Below, piece by piece: positions 50,255 through 59,008 of a DNA stretch of 64,000 nt. Positions within the stretch are counted from its first letter, which is position 1, and each line of letters begins with the position of its first letter. Made by a program: the position numbers and the translations under genes. The stretch covers positions 1-64,000 of the forward strand of contig NZ_JBIGHV010000013.1 of assembly GCF_043555835.1 (NCBI RefSeq), read 5' to 3'. Source of the stretch: Pelomonas parva. Its GTDB lineage: Bacteria > Pseudomonadota > Gammaproteobacteria > Burkholderiales > Burkholderiaceae_C. A model generated the notes under the pieces. That model was not told the origin of the DNA. It made no database searches and saw only the letters and a list, made by a program, of their open reading frames with translations.

Positions 50255-50829
50255 CCCGTGCGGCCTCCGTCCAGCGTGTCGTGATGCGAATGCAGCAGGC
50301 GCTCGTAGTGGCCCGCGGCCATCAGCAGCAGGTCGCAGAACTCGCGCGCCGCACCGAACCCGGCGGCCGCGCGCGTGACGTGGTCGGCGATGGCCAGCAC
50401 CTCGGCATGGGCGCCGGGTGGCGCGCAGCCGAAGCCGGCGCGGGCCAGCAGCGGCAGGTCGGGCCAGTCATCGCCGATGACGGCGACTTCACCCCAGCCG
50501 ACGCCAAACTGCTGCAGCAGCGGCTCGGCGGCGGCCAGCTTGTCCTTGACGCCGTAAACGGCATGGGCCAGGCCGAGGTCGGCCACGCGGCGGCGCACGC
50601 CAGGGCTGTCGCGGCCGGTGATGATGACGGGTGTCATGCCCACCTGTTGCAGCGACTTCAGGCCATGGCCGTCCAGCGTCGAGAAGGCCTTGAACTCTTC
50701 GCCGCGCTCGCCGATGTAGATGCGGCCGTCGGTCAGCACGCCGTCGACGTCGAAGATCGCGAGTTTGATCGCCAGGCCCGTGCCCTGGGCCTTGACGAGG
50801 AGTTCCGGAGGAAAGGTCAGCGCCGCCAT
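50251..50829 (-). CDS. kdsC: KDO-8-phosphate phosphatase KdsC
   Basis: HAD-superfamily phosphatase of 192 residues that removes phosphate from 3-deoxy-D-manno-octulosonate 8-phosphate in LPS inner-core synthesis. The catalytic Asp pair is in IFDVDGVLTDGRIY; further motifs are FSTLDGHGLKSLQQ, VIITGRDSPGVRRRVADLG, YGVKDKLAA and IGDDWPDLPLLARAG. The length and lack of a cap domain fit the tetrameric C0 class. Coupled to kdsD (TGATG) and lptC (ATGA). Confidence 0.95.
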   Translation of the reverse strand: MAALTFPPELLVKAQGTGLAIKLAIFDVDGVLTDGRIYIGERGEEFKAFSTLDGHGLKSLQQVGMTPVIITGRDSPGVRRRVADLGLAHAVYGVKDKLAAAEPLLQQFGVGWGEVAVIGDDWPDLPLLARAGFGCAPPGAHAEVLAIADHVTRAAAGFGAAREFCDLLLMAAGHYERLLHSHHDTLDGGRTG

Positions 50830-51815
50830 CAGATCACCTTCGCCCGCATCAGGTCGTTGATGCTGATGGCGCCGATCAGCCGCTTGTCGGCGTCGACGAC
50901 GAGGACGACGGTGATGCGCGCCGCCTCCATCAGGTCGGCGGCGTCGACGGCCAGCGCATCGGCGGCGACGGTGCGCGGCCTGGGGTAGGCCACGTCGGCG
51001 GCGGTCAGCGCGCGCAGGTCGCGGCCTTGCTCGACGAGGCGGCGCAGGTCGCCGTCCGTGAAGATGCTTTGCACGCGGTCGTCGGCGTCGACGACGACGG
51101 CCATGCCCAGCGCCTTGGCGCTCATCTCGCGCATCAGGTCGGTGAAGGTCGTCGTGCCAGCCACGCGTGGCAGGGCGTCGCCGCTGCGCATCAAGTCGCG
51201 CACATGGGTCAGCAGCTTGCGGCCCAGGGCGCCGCCGGGGTGGGAGCGGGCGAAGTCCTCGGCTTTGAACCCGCGCGCGTCCAGCAGCGCCACGGCCAGT
51301 GCGTCACCCAGCGCCATCTGCGCCGTGGTGCTGGCGGTGGGCGCGAGCTGCAGCGGGCAGGCTTCCTCGGTGACGGCGCTGTCGAGCACGACCTCGGCGT
51401 GGGCGGCCAGGCTGGACTCTTGGCGCCCGGTCATGCCGATGACGGGGATGCCCAGGCGCTTGAGAACGGGCAGGATGGCGTTCAGCTCGTCGCTCTCGCC
51501 GGAGTTGGACAGCGCCAGCACGATGTCGCCGGCCGTCACCATGCCCAGGTCGCCATGCGCGGCCTCGGCGGGGTGGACGAAGAGCGCCGGCGTGCCCGTG
51601 GAGGCCAGCGTCGCGGCGATCTTGCGGCCGACATGGCCGCTCTTGCCCATGCCCATGACGGCCACGCGGCCCCGGCAGGCGAGGATGGCCTGCACGGCGC
51701 GGGCGAAGGACTCGCCCAGGCGCGGCGCCAGCTCGGTCAGCGCGCGGGCCTCGACCTCCAGCGCCTGGCGGCCGATGCGGATGGCGCTCTCGGCGGCAAA
51801 CTCGGAAGAACTCAT
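50829..51815 (-). CDS. kdsD: Arabinose-5-phosphate isomerase KdsD
   Basis: Isomerase of 328 residues converting ribulose 5-phosphate to arabinose 5-phosphate, the first committed step to KDO. N-terminal SIS domain (about 25-175) with RVAVMGMGKSGHVGRKIAAT, HPAEAAHGDLGMV and LALSNSGESDELNAILP. C-terminal CBS pair (about 205-328) with FTDLMREMSAKALGMAVVVD, TDGDLRRLVEQG and LIGAISINDLMRAKV. Start overlaps the MerR-family stop by ATGA. Confidence 0.95.
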   Translation of the reverse strand: MSSSEFAAESAIRIGRQALEVEARALTELAPRLGESFARAVQAILACRGRVAVMGMGKSGHVGRKIAATLASTGTPALFVHPAEAAHGDLGMVTAGDIVLALSNSGESDELNAILPVLKRLGIPVIGMTGRQESSLAAHAEVVLDSAVTEEACPLQLAPTASTTAQMALGDALAVALLDARGFKAEDFARSHPGGALGRKLLTHVRDLMRSGDALPRVAGTTTFTDLMREMSAKALGMAVVVDADDRVQSIFTDGDLRRLVEQGRDLRALTAADVAYPRPRTVAADALAVDAADLMEAARITVVLVVDADKRLIGAISINDLMRAKVI

Positions 51816-52819
51816 CCGTCCAGTGTAGACAAGGCCCCTGGGCGCGCCGAGGCCACGGCCTGCTCATGCTCGGCCAGCAGCTGCATCGCCCGCTCGAACA
51901 GCAGGCGCGCCCGGCCGGCCAGGCGGTGCAGCTGTTCGTGCAACTGCCGGTCCTCCTCGCTGCGATGCTCGCAGTCGGCGCTGTAGCTCTCGAACTGCTG
52001 CACGCGCAGCAGCAGCTCGGCGATGTGGGCCGGGCATTCGCAGGCAATGTCAGTCTTGCGTGTGGACCAGTCGGCCAGCGTGGCGGCGTCGTACTGCGGC
52101 GCGGTGGGTGGGGTCGGGTCGCTGTCTGCCGGCGCGGGCGTGGTCGCAGGCGCGCTGCCTGTGGGGGCCAGGCAGTCCACGATCCAGCTCACCAGACTGC
52201 GGTCGTTGTGCGTGTCGCGCCAGGGCTGCACACCCAGCTCGGCGCAGCGCCGCAGCGCCTGGGAGTTGCTGTAGCCGTAGACCACGAGCACGTGTGGCAG
52301 GGGCAGCTTGGTGGCGGCGGCCGCGATGTCCTCGACCTGCTGCACGTGCAGCGAGGGCAGGTGCAGCAGCAGCGCATCGGGCGCGGTTGCCGCAGCGGCG
52401 CCCGGTGCTGCTGGGGCCTGTGGCAAAGCATCGAGCGTGGCGGCGATGCGCAGATGGCGGCGCGGGGCGGCGCGGTTGATGCGCGTGGCCAGCGCCGCGC
52501 CCACCACCCACAGCTGCCGCGGCGGCCGGGCCGGCTCGGCCATGGCCTGGGCGGCCTCGCGCACCTGGTCCTGCGTCGACAGCAGGTGGCGCACCTCCTC
52601 CGGCGTGCGCCTGGCGACGATGCCGATCGCATGGCCTTGCAGGGTCAGCTGACGCAGCGCGGCGATGCGCTGCACGTCGTCGGCCGAGTAGAGCCGGTGG
52701 CCGTGGTCGTCGATCTGGCTGCACTGCAGGCCATAACGGCGCTCCCACACCCGCAAGGTGTTGGCCGGCATGCCGACGATATGCGCCACAACGCCGGTCT
52801 TGAACAGGCTTTGAACCAT
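51812..52819 (-). CDS. MerR-family transcriptional regulator
   Basis: Regulator of 335 residues. The N-terminal winged-helix MerR domain has FKTGVVAHIVGMPANTLRVW, ERRYGL and HRLYSADDVQRIAALRQLTL. The middle part (about 95-215) has a Rossmann-like pattern (RQLWVVGAALATRINRA, LPLPHVLVVYGYSNSQAL), echoing the cobalamin-binding domain of CarH/LitR regulators but without the DxHxxG cobalamin-ligand motif. The C-terminal part is helical. Its stop overlaps the kdsD start, so it probably belongs to the same transcript and may regulate envelope genes; targets are unknown. Confidence 0.82.
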   Translation of the reverse strand: MVQSLFKTGVVAHIVGMPANTLRVWERRYGLQCSQIDDHGHRLYSADDVQRIAALRQLTLQGHAIGIVARRTPEEVRHLLSTQDQVREAAQAMAEPARPPRQLWVVGAALATRINRAAPRRHLRIAATLDALPQAPAAPGAAAATAPDALLLHLPSLHVQQVEDIAAAATKLPLPHVLVVYGYSNSQALRRCAELGVQPWRDTHNDRSLVSWIVDCLAPTGSAPATTPAPADSDPTPPTAPQYDAATLADWSTRKTDIACECPAHIAELLLRVQQFESYSADCEHRSEEDRQLHEQLHRLAGRARLLFERAMQLLAEHEQAVASARPGALSTLDG

Positions 52820-52964
52820 TTATGAGCCTCTTTACGGCGCCAAGTGGCCGTACAACCGCGATGTTGAACTGAATTTGAATCCCTTGTCGCTCAGGTCAGG
52901 GAAACCCCAGGCTGCCGACCGCTGGCCTGACGACGACCACCCGAACCCGAGGAGAGCGCTTCCC

Positions 52965-53720
52965 ATGTCCCACACATCCGAAACCGCGCTGATCACCGGC
53001 GGTGCCGGCGGCATCGGCCGCGCCCTGGCCGTTCGCCTGCAAGCCCGCGGCGTGCGGGTGGCTGTGACCAGCCGCGACCCGGCACGCCTGGAGACCGCCG
53101 TCGGCGACCTGCGGCTGGCGGTCGACGCGACGACGCCCGAGGGCATCGCCCAGGCCCTGGCCACCTGCCAGGCGACCTGGGGCGCGCCGCCCCGGCTGCT
53201 GGCGCATTGCATCGGCAGCACGCTGATCGCGCCGCTGCACCGCACGCGCCCGGCCCAGGCGCGCGAGCTGCTGCGTGTCAATCTGGACAGCGCCGTGTTC
53301 GCCCTCGCGGCCTGGGTGGACGCGCTGCGCCAGGCCAGCTGCGGTGGGTCGGCGGTGCTGATGAGTTCGGTGGTGGCGCGCATCGGTGTCGGCAACCACG
53401 AGGTCATCTCGGCGGCCAAGGCGGGCGTCGAGGGCCTGGCCCGGGGCGCGGCGGCCACGTATGCCTCGCAGGGCCTGCGCGTCAATGTCGTGGCCCCCGG
53501 GCTGACCGAAACCCCGCTCAGCGCGGGCCTGACCCAGCAGCCCGAGATGCGTGCCGCCGCCGCGCGCCAGTACCCGCTGCCACATGCGCGGGGCGTGCAG
53601 ACGGCGGACGACGTGGCAGGCGTCATCGACTGGCTGCTGTCCGAGCAGGCCGCGCGCATCACGGGCCAGGTGTTGCCGGTGGACGGGGGCTTCACGGCCA
53701 TCCGGCCGCTGGTGCGCTGA
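52965..53720 (+). CDS. SDR-family protein lacking the catalytic Tyr
   Basis: Protein of 251 residues from the ATG at 52965 (GAGGAGAG upstream). The cofactor site ALITGGAGGIGRALAVRLQA and the end IVDWLLSE-like VIDWLLSEQAARITGQVLP plus VDGGF are normal. The active-site Ser is in AVLMSSVVARIG, but the usual YxxxK is NHEVISAAKAGVEG: Lys is kept while the Tyr position is Ile. This variant occurs in a recognisable SDR subgroup and implies altered or lost oxidoreductase chemistry. An Arg pair (VTSRDPAR) suggests NADP(H). It is divergent from the MerR gene and precedes the Kor operon by 111 bp. Confidence 0.85.
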   Translation: MSHTSETALITGGAGGIGRALAVRLQARGVRVAVTSRDPARLETAVGDLRLAVDATTPEGIAQALATCQATWGAPPRLLAHCIGSTLIAPLHRTRPAQARELLRVNLDSAVFALAAWVDALRQASCGGSAVLMSSVVARIGVGNHEVISAAKAGVEGLARGAAATYASQGLRVNVVAPGLTETPLSAGLTQQPEMRAAAARQYPLPHARGVQTADDVAGVIDWLLSEQAARITGQVLPVDGGFTAIRPLVR

Positions 53721-53831
53721 GGCTTCGTGCCTGGGGCCGAGGCGGCCGGGCTGCAAAGGGTTTCCACGTGACCGGGCCGGGAGGGTCAGTCCTAGACTGA
53801 CCCGACAAGAAGGCATCACGGAGGAGACACC

Positions 53832-55613
53832 GTGCAGCGGACTGACATCTCGGACCCGGCCTATTTCCACAAGGTCATCGATTGCCAATGGGCCTGCCCC
53901 GCGCACACGCCCGTGCCGGAGTACATCCGCCTCATCGCCCAGGGGCGGCATGACGAGGCCTATTGGGTCAACTGGGTCAGCAACGTCTTCCCCGGCGTGC
54001 TGGGGCGCACGTGCGACCGGCCTTGCGAACCGGCCTGCCGGCGCGGTCGTGTCGAGGAGAAGCAGGCCGCCAAGCCGGAGCCCGTGGCGATCTGCCGCCT
54101 GAAGCGGGTCGCGGCGGACAACAAGACGGACGAGTTCCGCGCCATGTTGCCCAAGCCGGCGGCGCGCAACGGCAAGCGTGTCGCCTGCGTGGGCGCGGGG
54201 CCGGCCTCGCTCGCGGTGGCGCGAGACCTGGCCCTGGAGGGCTATGCCGTCACCGTGTTCGACGGCGAGGCCAAGCCCGGCGGCTTCATCCGCACGCAGA
54301 TTCCGCGCTTCCGGTTGCCGGAGCGGGTCATCGACGAGGAATGCGGCTACATCCTCGGCCTGGGCGTGGAGTGGCGGTCGGGCCAGCGCATCGCCTCGAT
54401 GAAGGCGCTGCTGGCCGAGGGCTGGGACGCCGTGTTCGTCGGCTGCGGCGCGCCCCGTGGGCGAGACCTGGCACTGCCGGGGCGGCCAGAGGTGGGCGAG
54501 CACGTCCACATCGGCATCGACTGGCTGGCCAGCGTGTCGTTCGGGCATGTGACGGCGGTGGCGCCGCGCGTCATCGTGCTGGGTGGCGGCAACACGGCGA
54601 TGGACTGCTGCCGCTCGGCAAGACGGTTAGGCGCCAGCAGCGTGACGGTGGCCGTGCGCAGCGGCTATGCGCAGATGAAGGCGTCGCCGTGGGAGAAGGA
54701 GGATGCCGAGCACGAGGGCATCCCCATCCTCGACTTCCACGTGCCACTGGCTTTCGAGCATGTCGACGGCAAGCTGACCGGCATGCGGTTCAAGAAGGCG
54801 CAGACCGGCGAGGAGATCGTCATTCCCTGCGACGAGGTGCTGATCGCCGTCGGTCAGGAGAACAGCTTTCCGTGGATAGAGCGTGACGCCGGCATTGCGT
54901 TTGGCGACGACGGCCTGCCGGTGCTGGACGCGAAGAGCTTCCAGTCCTCGCTGCCGCACGTCTTCTTCGGCGGCGACGCGGCCTTCGGGCCGAAGAACAT
55001 CATCACGGCCGTCGCCCACGGCCATGAGGCCGCTGTCAGCATCGACCGCCTGCTGCACGGCGAGCCGGTCACGCAGCGCCCGCCGCCGCACGTCAACCTC
55101 GTGTCCCAGAAGATGGGCATCCACGAGTGGAGCTACGACAACGCCATCACCAACGACCTGCGCAGCAAGGTGCCCTGGACGGCGGCCAACATCGCGCTGG
55201 CCAGCATCAAGGTCGAGGTGGAACTGGGCTTCGACGCCGCCACCGCCTTCAAAGAATCGCAGCGCTGTCTGAACTGCGACGTGCAGACGGTGTTCGCGCC
55301 CAAGCTGTGCATCGAGTGCGATGCCTGCGTGGACATCTGCCCGATGGACTGCATCACCTTCACCGACGACGGGCCCGACCTGCGCGAGCGGCTGAACGCG
55401 CCGGCGCTGAACCTGATGCAGGACATCTACGTCGAAGGCGGGCTGAAGACAGGGCGCGTGATGGCCAAGGACGAGGATGTCTGCCTGCACTGCGGGCTTT
55501 GCGCCGAGCGCTGTCCGACCGGGGCGTGGGACATGCAGAAGTTCCTGCTCGTCACGGCCAAGGCGGGTGCGTCCTGCCGGGACATCGCACCGCGCAAGGA
55601 GGTGATGGCATGA
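53832..55613 (+). CDS. KorC-type FAD/NAD(P)H oxidoreductase with ferredoxin domain
   Basis: Electron-transfer subunit of 593 residues. The N-terminal iron-sulfur segment of GltD-like proteins has CQWACPAH and TCDRPCEPACRRG. FAD/NAD(P)H domains follow, with VACVGAGPASLAVARDLALE and RVIVLGGGNTAMDCCRSARR, and YAQMKASPWEKEDAEHEG. The C-terminal part (about 480-575) carries CIECDACVDICPMDC and CLHCGLCAERCPTGAW, two 4Fe-4S clusters. The stop overlaps the next start (ATGA). Three-subunit 2-oxoglutarate:NADP+ oxidoreductases of this layout are known from Thauera and Azoarcus; this subunit links the KorAB reaction to NAD(P)H. Confidence 0.9.
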   Translation: MQRTDISDPAYFHKVIDCQWACPAHTPVPEYIRLIAQGRHDEAYWVNWVSNVFPGVLGRTCDRPCEPACRRGRVEEKQAAKPEPVAICRLKRVAADNKTDEFRAMLPKPAARNGKRVACVGAGPASLAVARDLALEGYAVTVFDGEAKPGGFIRTQIPRFRLPERVIDEECGYILGLGVEWRSGQRIASMKALLAEGWDAVFVGCGAPRGRDLALPGRPEVGEHVHIGIDWLASVSFGHVTAVAPRVIVLGGGNTAMDCCRSARRLGASSVTVAVRSGYAQMKASPWEKEDAEHEGIPILDFHVPLAFEHVDGKLTGMRFKKAQTGEEIVIPCDEVLIAVGQENSFPWIERDAGIAFGDDGLPVLDAKSFQSSLPHVFFGGDAAFGPKNIITAVAHGHEAAVSIDRLLHGEPVTQRPPPHVNLVSQKMGIHEWSYDNAITNDLRSKVPWTAANIALASIKVEVELGFDAATAFKESQRCLNCDVQTVFAPKLCIECDACVDICPMDCITFTDDGPDLRERLNAPALNLMQDIYVEGGLKTGRVMAKDEDVCLHCGLCAERCPTGAWDMQKFLLVTAKAGASCRDIAPRKEVMA

Positions 55614-57445
55614 GCCGCATCGAAGCCACCAACGACTTCGTCGTCAAGTTCGCCAACGTCAACGGCTCGGGCTCGGCCTCGGCCAACGAGCTGTTCGCCC
55701 GCGCCATCCTGCGCATGGGCGTGTCGGTCAGCCCGCGCAACATCTTCCCGAGCAACATCCAGGGCCTGCCGACCTGGTACGAGGTGCGGGTCTGCGAGGC
55801 CGGCTGGCTGGGCCGGCGCGGTGGCGTGGATCTGATGGTGGCGATGAACCCGCAGACCTGGGCCCAGGACCTGGCCGAGATCCAGCCCGGTGGCTACCTG
55901 TTCCACGACAGCACCAAGCCGATGCCGGCGAGCGCCTTCCGAACGGACGTTCACGTCATCGGCATGCCGGCCACGGCCATCTGCAACGCGACCTACGACG
56001 TGCCGCGTGAGCGCACGCTGTTCAAGAACATCCTCGTACTGGGCGCCTTGAGCGAGCTGATGGGCATATCGGCCGCCGTCATCGAGACCCTGTTCGCCGA
56101 GCAGTACCAGGGCAAGGAACGGCTGCTGGACTCCAACGTGCGTGCGCTGCACGCCGGCCGCGAGTTCGCGCGCGACCACCTGTCGGTACAGCCCTTCGGC
56201 CTGCGCGTGAAACCGGCCGATGCGGTGGGCGACAAGGTCTTCCTGGAAGGCAATGCGGCGACGGCGCTGGGCTGTGTGTACGGCGGCGCGACCGTCTGCG
56301 CCTGGTACCCGATCACGCCGTCGTCGTCGGTCGCCGAGGCTTTCGAGAAGTACGCGGTGAAATTCCGCACCGACCCGGTCAGCGGCGAGAAGCGCTACGC
56401 CATCGTGCAGGCCGAGGACGAGATCGCGTCCATTGGCATCATCACCGGCGCCGGCTGGAACGGCGCGCGCGCCTTCACGGCGACCTCGGGCCCCGGCGTG
56501 TCGCTGATGACAGAGTTCCTGGGCCTGGCCTATTTCGCCGAGATCCCCTTCGTCGTCATCGACGTGCAGCGCGGCGGCCCCAGCACCGGCATGCCCACAC
56601 GCACGCAGCAGGCCGACCTGCTGAGCAGCGCCTACGCCTCGCATGGCGACACCCAGCACGTGCTGCTGCTGCCCGAGGACCCGCGCGAGTGTTTCGAGTT
56701 CGCGGCCGACGCGCTGGACCTCGCCGAGCGCCTGCAGACGCCCGTCTTCCTGATGAGCGACCTGGACATCGGCATGAACCAGCGGCTGTGCGCGCCGCTC
56801 GAATGGGACGACACGCGCCGCTACGACCGCGGCAAGGTCATGAGCGCCGAGCAGCTCGATGCCGGCACGCCCTTCGCCCGCTACAAGGACGTCGACGGCG
56901 ATGGCATCCCCTGGCGCACGCTGCCCGGCACGCACGCGAGCAAGGGCGCCTACTTCACCCGCGGCACCACGCGCAACGAGGCCGCCATCTACTCCGAGCG
57001 CGGGGAGGACTACCTGCGCAATGTCGAACGCCTGCGCGCCAAGTTCGCCACCGCCGCGCTGCTCGCGCCTCAGCCGTTGGTGCGTTCTGCGGCGAAGAAG
57101 ACCAGCGTCGGTGTCCTCTACTTCGGCTCCACCGCACCGGCCATGGACGAGGCGCTGGCCGCGCTGGCCGAGGCCGGCATCCACATCGACGCGATGCGCC
57201 TGCGCGCCTACCCCTTCCCACCGTCGGTGGCGGAGTTCATCGAAGCCCACGCCGCCGTCTTCGTCGTCGAGCAGAACCGCGACGCGCAGATGCGCCGCCT
57301 GCTCGTCAACGAGCTGGAGGTGGCCCCCAAACACCTCACGCCGGTGCTGCACTTCGACGGCACGCCCATCACGGCGCGCTTCATCACCGATGCGATCACC
57401 CGCCATGTGCATGCGCTGGCGACTGCGCCGAGGAGCACGACATGA
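55610..57445 (+). CDS. korA: 2-oxoacid:acceptor oxidoreductase, fused gamma-alpha subunit
   Basis: Protein of 611 residues combining the gamma domain (about 1-185, with VNGSGSASANELFARAILRM and GMPATAICNA) and the alpha/pyrimidine-binding domain of thiamine-diphosphate 2-oxoacid oxidoreductases (from about 205: FLEGNAATALGCVYGGATVC, WYPITPSSSVAE, SGPGVSLMTEFLGLAYFAE, QRGGPSTGMPTRTQQ). The end carries the domain for CoA or transketolase-C (VGVLYFGSTAPAMDEALAAL). With the beta subunit it oxidatively decarboxylates a 2-oxoacid with CoA, probably 2-oxoglutarate. The ATG overlaps the KorC stop and its own stop overlaps the beta start. Confidence 0.92.
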   Translation: MSRIEATNDFVVKFANVNGSGSASANELFARAILRMGVSVSPRNIFPSNIQGLPTWYEVRVCEAGWLGRRGGVDLMVAMNPQTWAQDLAEIQPGGYLFHDSTKPMPASAFRTDVHVIGMPATAICNATYDVPRERTLFKNILVLGALSELMGISAAVIETLFAEQYQGKERLLDSNVRALHAGREFARDHLSVQPFGLRVKPADAVGDKVFLEGNAATALGCVYGGATVCAWYPITPSSSVAEAFEKYAVKFRTDPVSGEKRYAIVQAEDEIASIGIITGAGWNGARAFTATSGPGVSLMTEFLGLAYFAEIPFVVIDVQRGGPSTGMPTRTQQADLLSSAYASHGDTQHVLLLPEDPRECFEFAADALDLAERLQTPVFLMSDLDIGMNQRLCAPLEWDDTRRYDRGKVMSAEQLDAGTPFARYKDVDGDGIPWRTLPGTHASKGAYFTRGTTRNEAAIYSERGEDYLRNVERLRAKFATAALLAPQPLVRSAAKKTSVGVLYFGSTAPAMDEALAALAEAGIHIDAMRLRAYPFPPSVAEFIEAHAAVFVVEQNRDAQMRRLLVNELEVAPKHLTPVLHFDGTPITARFITDAITRHVHALATAPRSTT

Positions 57446-58494
57446 CCTACCTCGCCAAACCCAAGCTGCACCACCCCAGCCTGACCCGCAATGCCGTCGG
57501 CTACACGCGCCGCGACTACGAAGGCAAGGTCTCGACGCTGTGCGCCGGCTGCGGCCATGACTCCATCTCCAGCGCCATCGTGCAGGCCTGCTGGCAGCTG
57601 GACATCGAGCCTCACCGCGTCGCCAAGCTGTCGGGTATCGGCTGCTCCAGCAAGACGCCCGACTACTTTCTCGGCGCCAGCCACGGCTTCAACACCGTGC
57701 ACGGCCGCATGCCCAGCGTGCTGACCGGCGCCTACCTGGCCAACCGCGAGCTGCTCTACCTGGGCGTGTCGGGCGACGGCGACTCCGCCTCCATCGGTCT
57801 GGGCCAGTTCGCCCACGCGATGCGGCGCGGCGTGCGCATGGTCTACATCGTCGAGAACAACGGCGTCTACGGCTTGACCAAGGGCCAGTTCAGCGCCACG
57901 GCCGACAAGGGCTCGGTCGCCAAGAAGGGCGCCACCAACAACGACGCGGCCATCGACCTCGCCGCGCTGGCGCTGCAGCTCGGCGCCACCTTCGTCGCGC
58001 GCAGCTTCTCGGGCGACAAGGCCCAGCTGGTGCCGCTGATCGAAGGCGCCATCCGCCACGGCGGCGCGGCCTTCATCGACGTCATCAGCCCCTGTGTGGC
58101 CTTCAATAACCACGCCGGCTCGACACGCAGTTATGACCATGTCCGCGCCCACAACGAGGCGCTGAACCGCATCGACTTCCTTGACCTGGCCGCCGAGCAG
58201 GTCGTCGAGCATTCACCCGAGGTGGTCGACGTGCCGCAGGCCGATGGCAGCACGCTGCGGCTCAGGAGGATGGCGCCCGACTACGACCCCACCGACCGCA
58301 TAGCCGCGATGAACGCAATGCAGCGTCTTGCGGCGGGCGGCGAGATTGCGACCGGCCTGCTCTACGTTGACCCGGCGGCCAAGGACTGGCATGCCGCGCA
58401 ACACACCACGGCCCGGCCGCTGAACACGCTGGATGAGGCCGAGCTGTGCCCGGGCGCGGCGGCGCTCGCAAAGATCAATGCCGGGCTGCGCTGA
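57442..58494 (+). CDS. korB: 2-oxoacid:acceptor oxidoreductase beta subunit
   Basis: Protein of 350 residues, the thiamine-diphosphate-binding beta subunit. Visible are TLCAGCGHDSISSAI and SGIGCSSKTPDYF (cysteines for the 4Fe-4S cluster), and the ThDP/Mg motif VSGDGDSASIGLGQFAHAMR with VYIVENNGVYGLTKGQ. DVISPCVAFNNH supplies the later Cys. It completes the complex with KorA; the third gene (53832) brings FAD and ferredoxin clusters. The overlap ATGA with korA indicates coupling. Confidence 0.93.
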   Translation: MTYLAKPKLHHPSLTRNAVGYTRRDYEGKVSTLCAGCGHDSISSAIVQACWQLDIEPHRVAKLSGIGCSSKTPDYFLGASHGFNTVHGRMPSVLTGAYLANRELLYLGVSGDGDSASIGLGQFAHAMRRGVRMVYIVENNGVYGLTKGQFSATADKGSVAKKGATNNDAAIDLAALALQLGATFVARSFSGDKAQLVPLIEGAIRHGGAAFIDVISPCVAFNNHAGSTRSYDHVRAHNEALNRIDFLDLAAEQVVEHSPEVVDVPQADGSTLRLRRMAPDYDPTDRIAAMNAMQRLAAGGEIATGLLYVDPAAKDWHAAQHTTARPLNTLDEAELCPGAAALAKINAGLR

Positions 58495-58502
58495 GCCGCC
58501 TT

Positions 58503-58910
58503 TCAGCCCAGACCCAGAATCCGCAGCACCAGCATCGCCTGCGCGCCGAAGCCGACGACGAAGGCCAGCGTGCGCAGCAACGGCACGCCCGTGGTGTAGA
58601 TCAGGGCGTGCGCCAGCCGGCTCCAGAAGAAGGCGCCTGCCGCCAGCGCGGTGCCGGCGTCACCCAGGCCCAGGCCATGCACTGTCAGCGCCAGCGGCGC
58701 AAACACCGCCAGGTTCTCGATGGCGTTGCGGTGCGCATTGGCCAGCCGGTAGGCCCAGTCGGCATGCGGTCGTACATCGGGCTGCGGGTTGCGCAGCGCC
58801 GCCCAGACCCCCATTTCGCGCAGGCGGTTGACGATGATCGGCACCCAGAGCAGGCCGGTCAGCGCGGCACTGAGGGTGAGGAAATGCAGTTCGGGCGAGA
58901 GCTGAGGCAT
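58503..58910 (-). CDS. MAPEG-family membrane protein
   Basis: Small membrane protein of 135 residues with four hydrophobic segments, of the MAPEG family (glutathione- and eicosanoid-related enzymes). Family signs are ELHFLTLSAALTGLLWVPII, the loop RLANAHRNAIENLAVFAPL and FWSRLAHALIYTTGVPLLRT. Many bacterial members have no known substrate. Start at the ATG 58910. It diverges from an AraC-family gene with a 98-bp AT-rich intergenic region, so that regulator may control it. Confidence 0.88.
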   Translation of the reverse strand: MPQLSPELHFLTLSAALTGLLWVPIIVNRLREMGVWAALRNPQPDVRPHADWAYRLANAHRNAIENLAVFAPLALTVHGLGLGDAGTALAAGAFFWSRLAHALIYTTGVPLLRTLAFVVGFGAQAMLVLRILGLG

Positions 58911-59008
58911 GCGTGGGGCCGGTGTGAATGAGATGGCTGGCATGCTAGGGAACCGATGCAGTCGTATCTATGATGATTTCTATCAATTCATTGTCTTGAA
59001 CGACTGAA

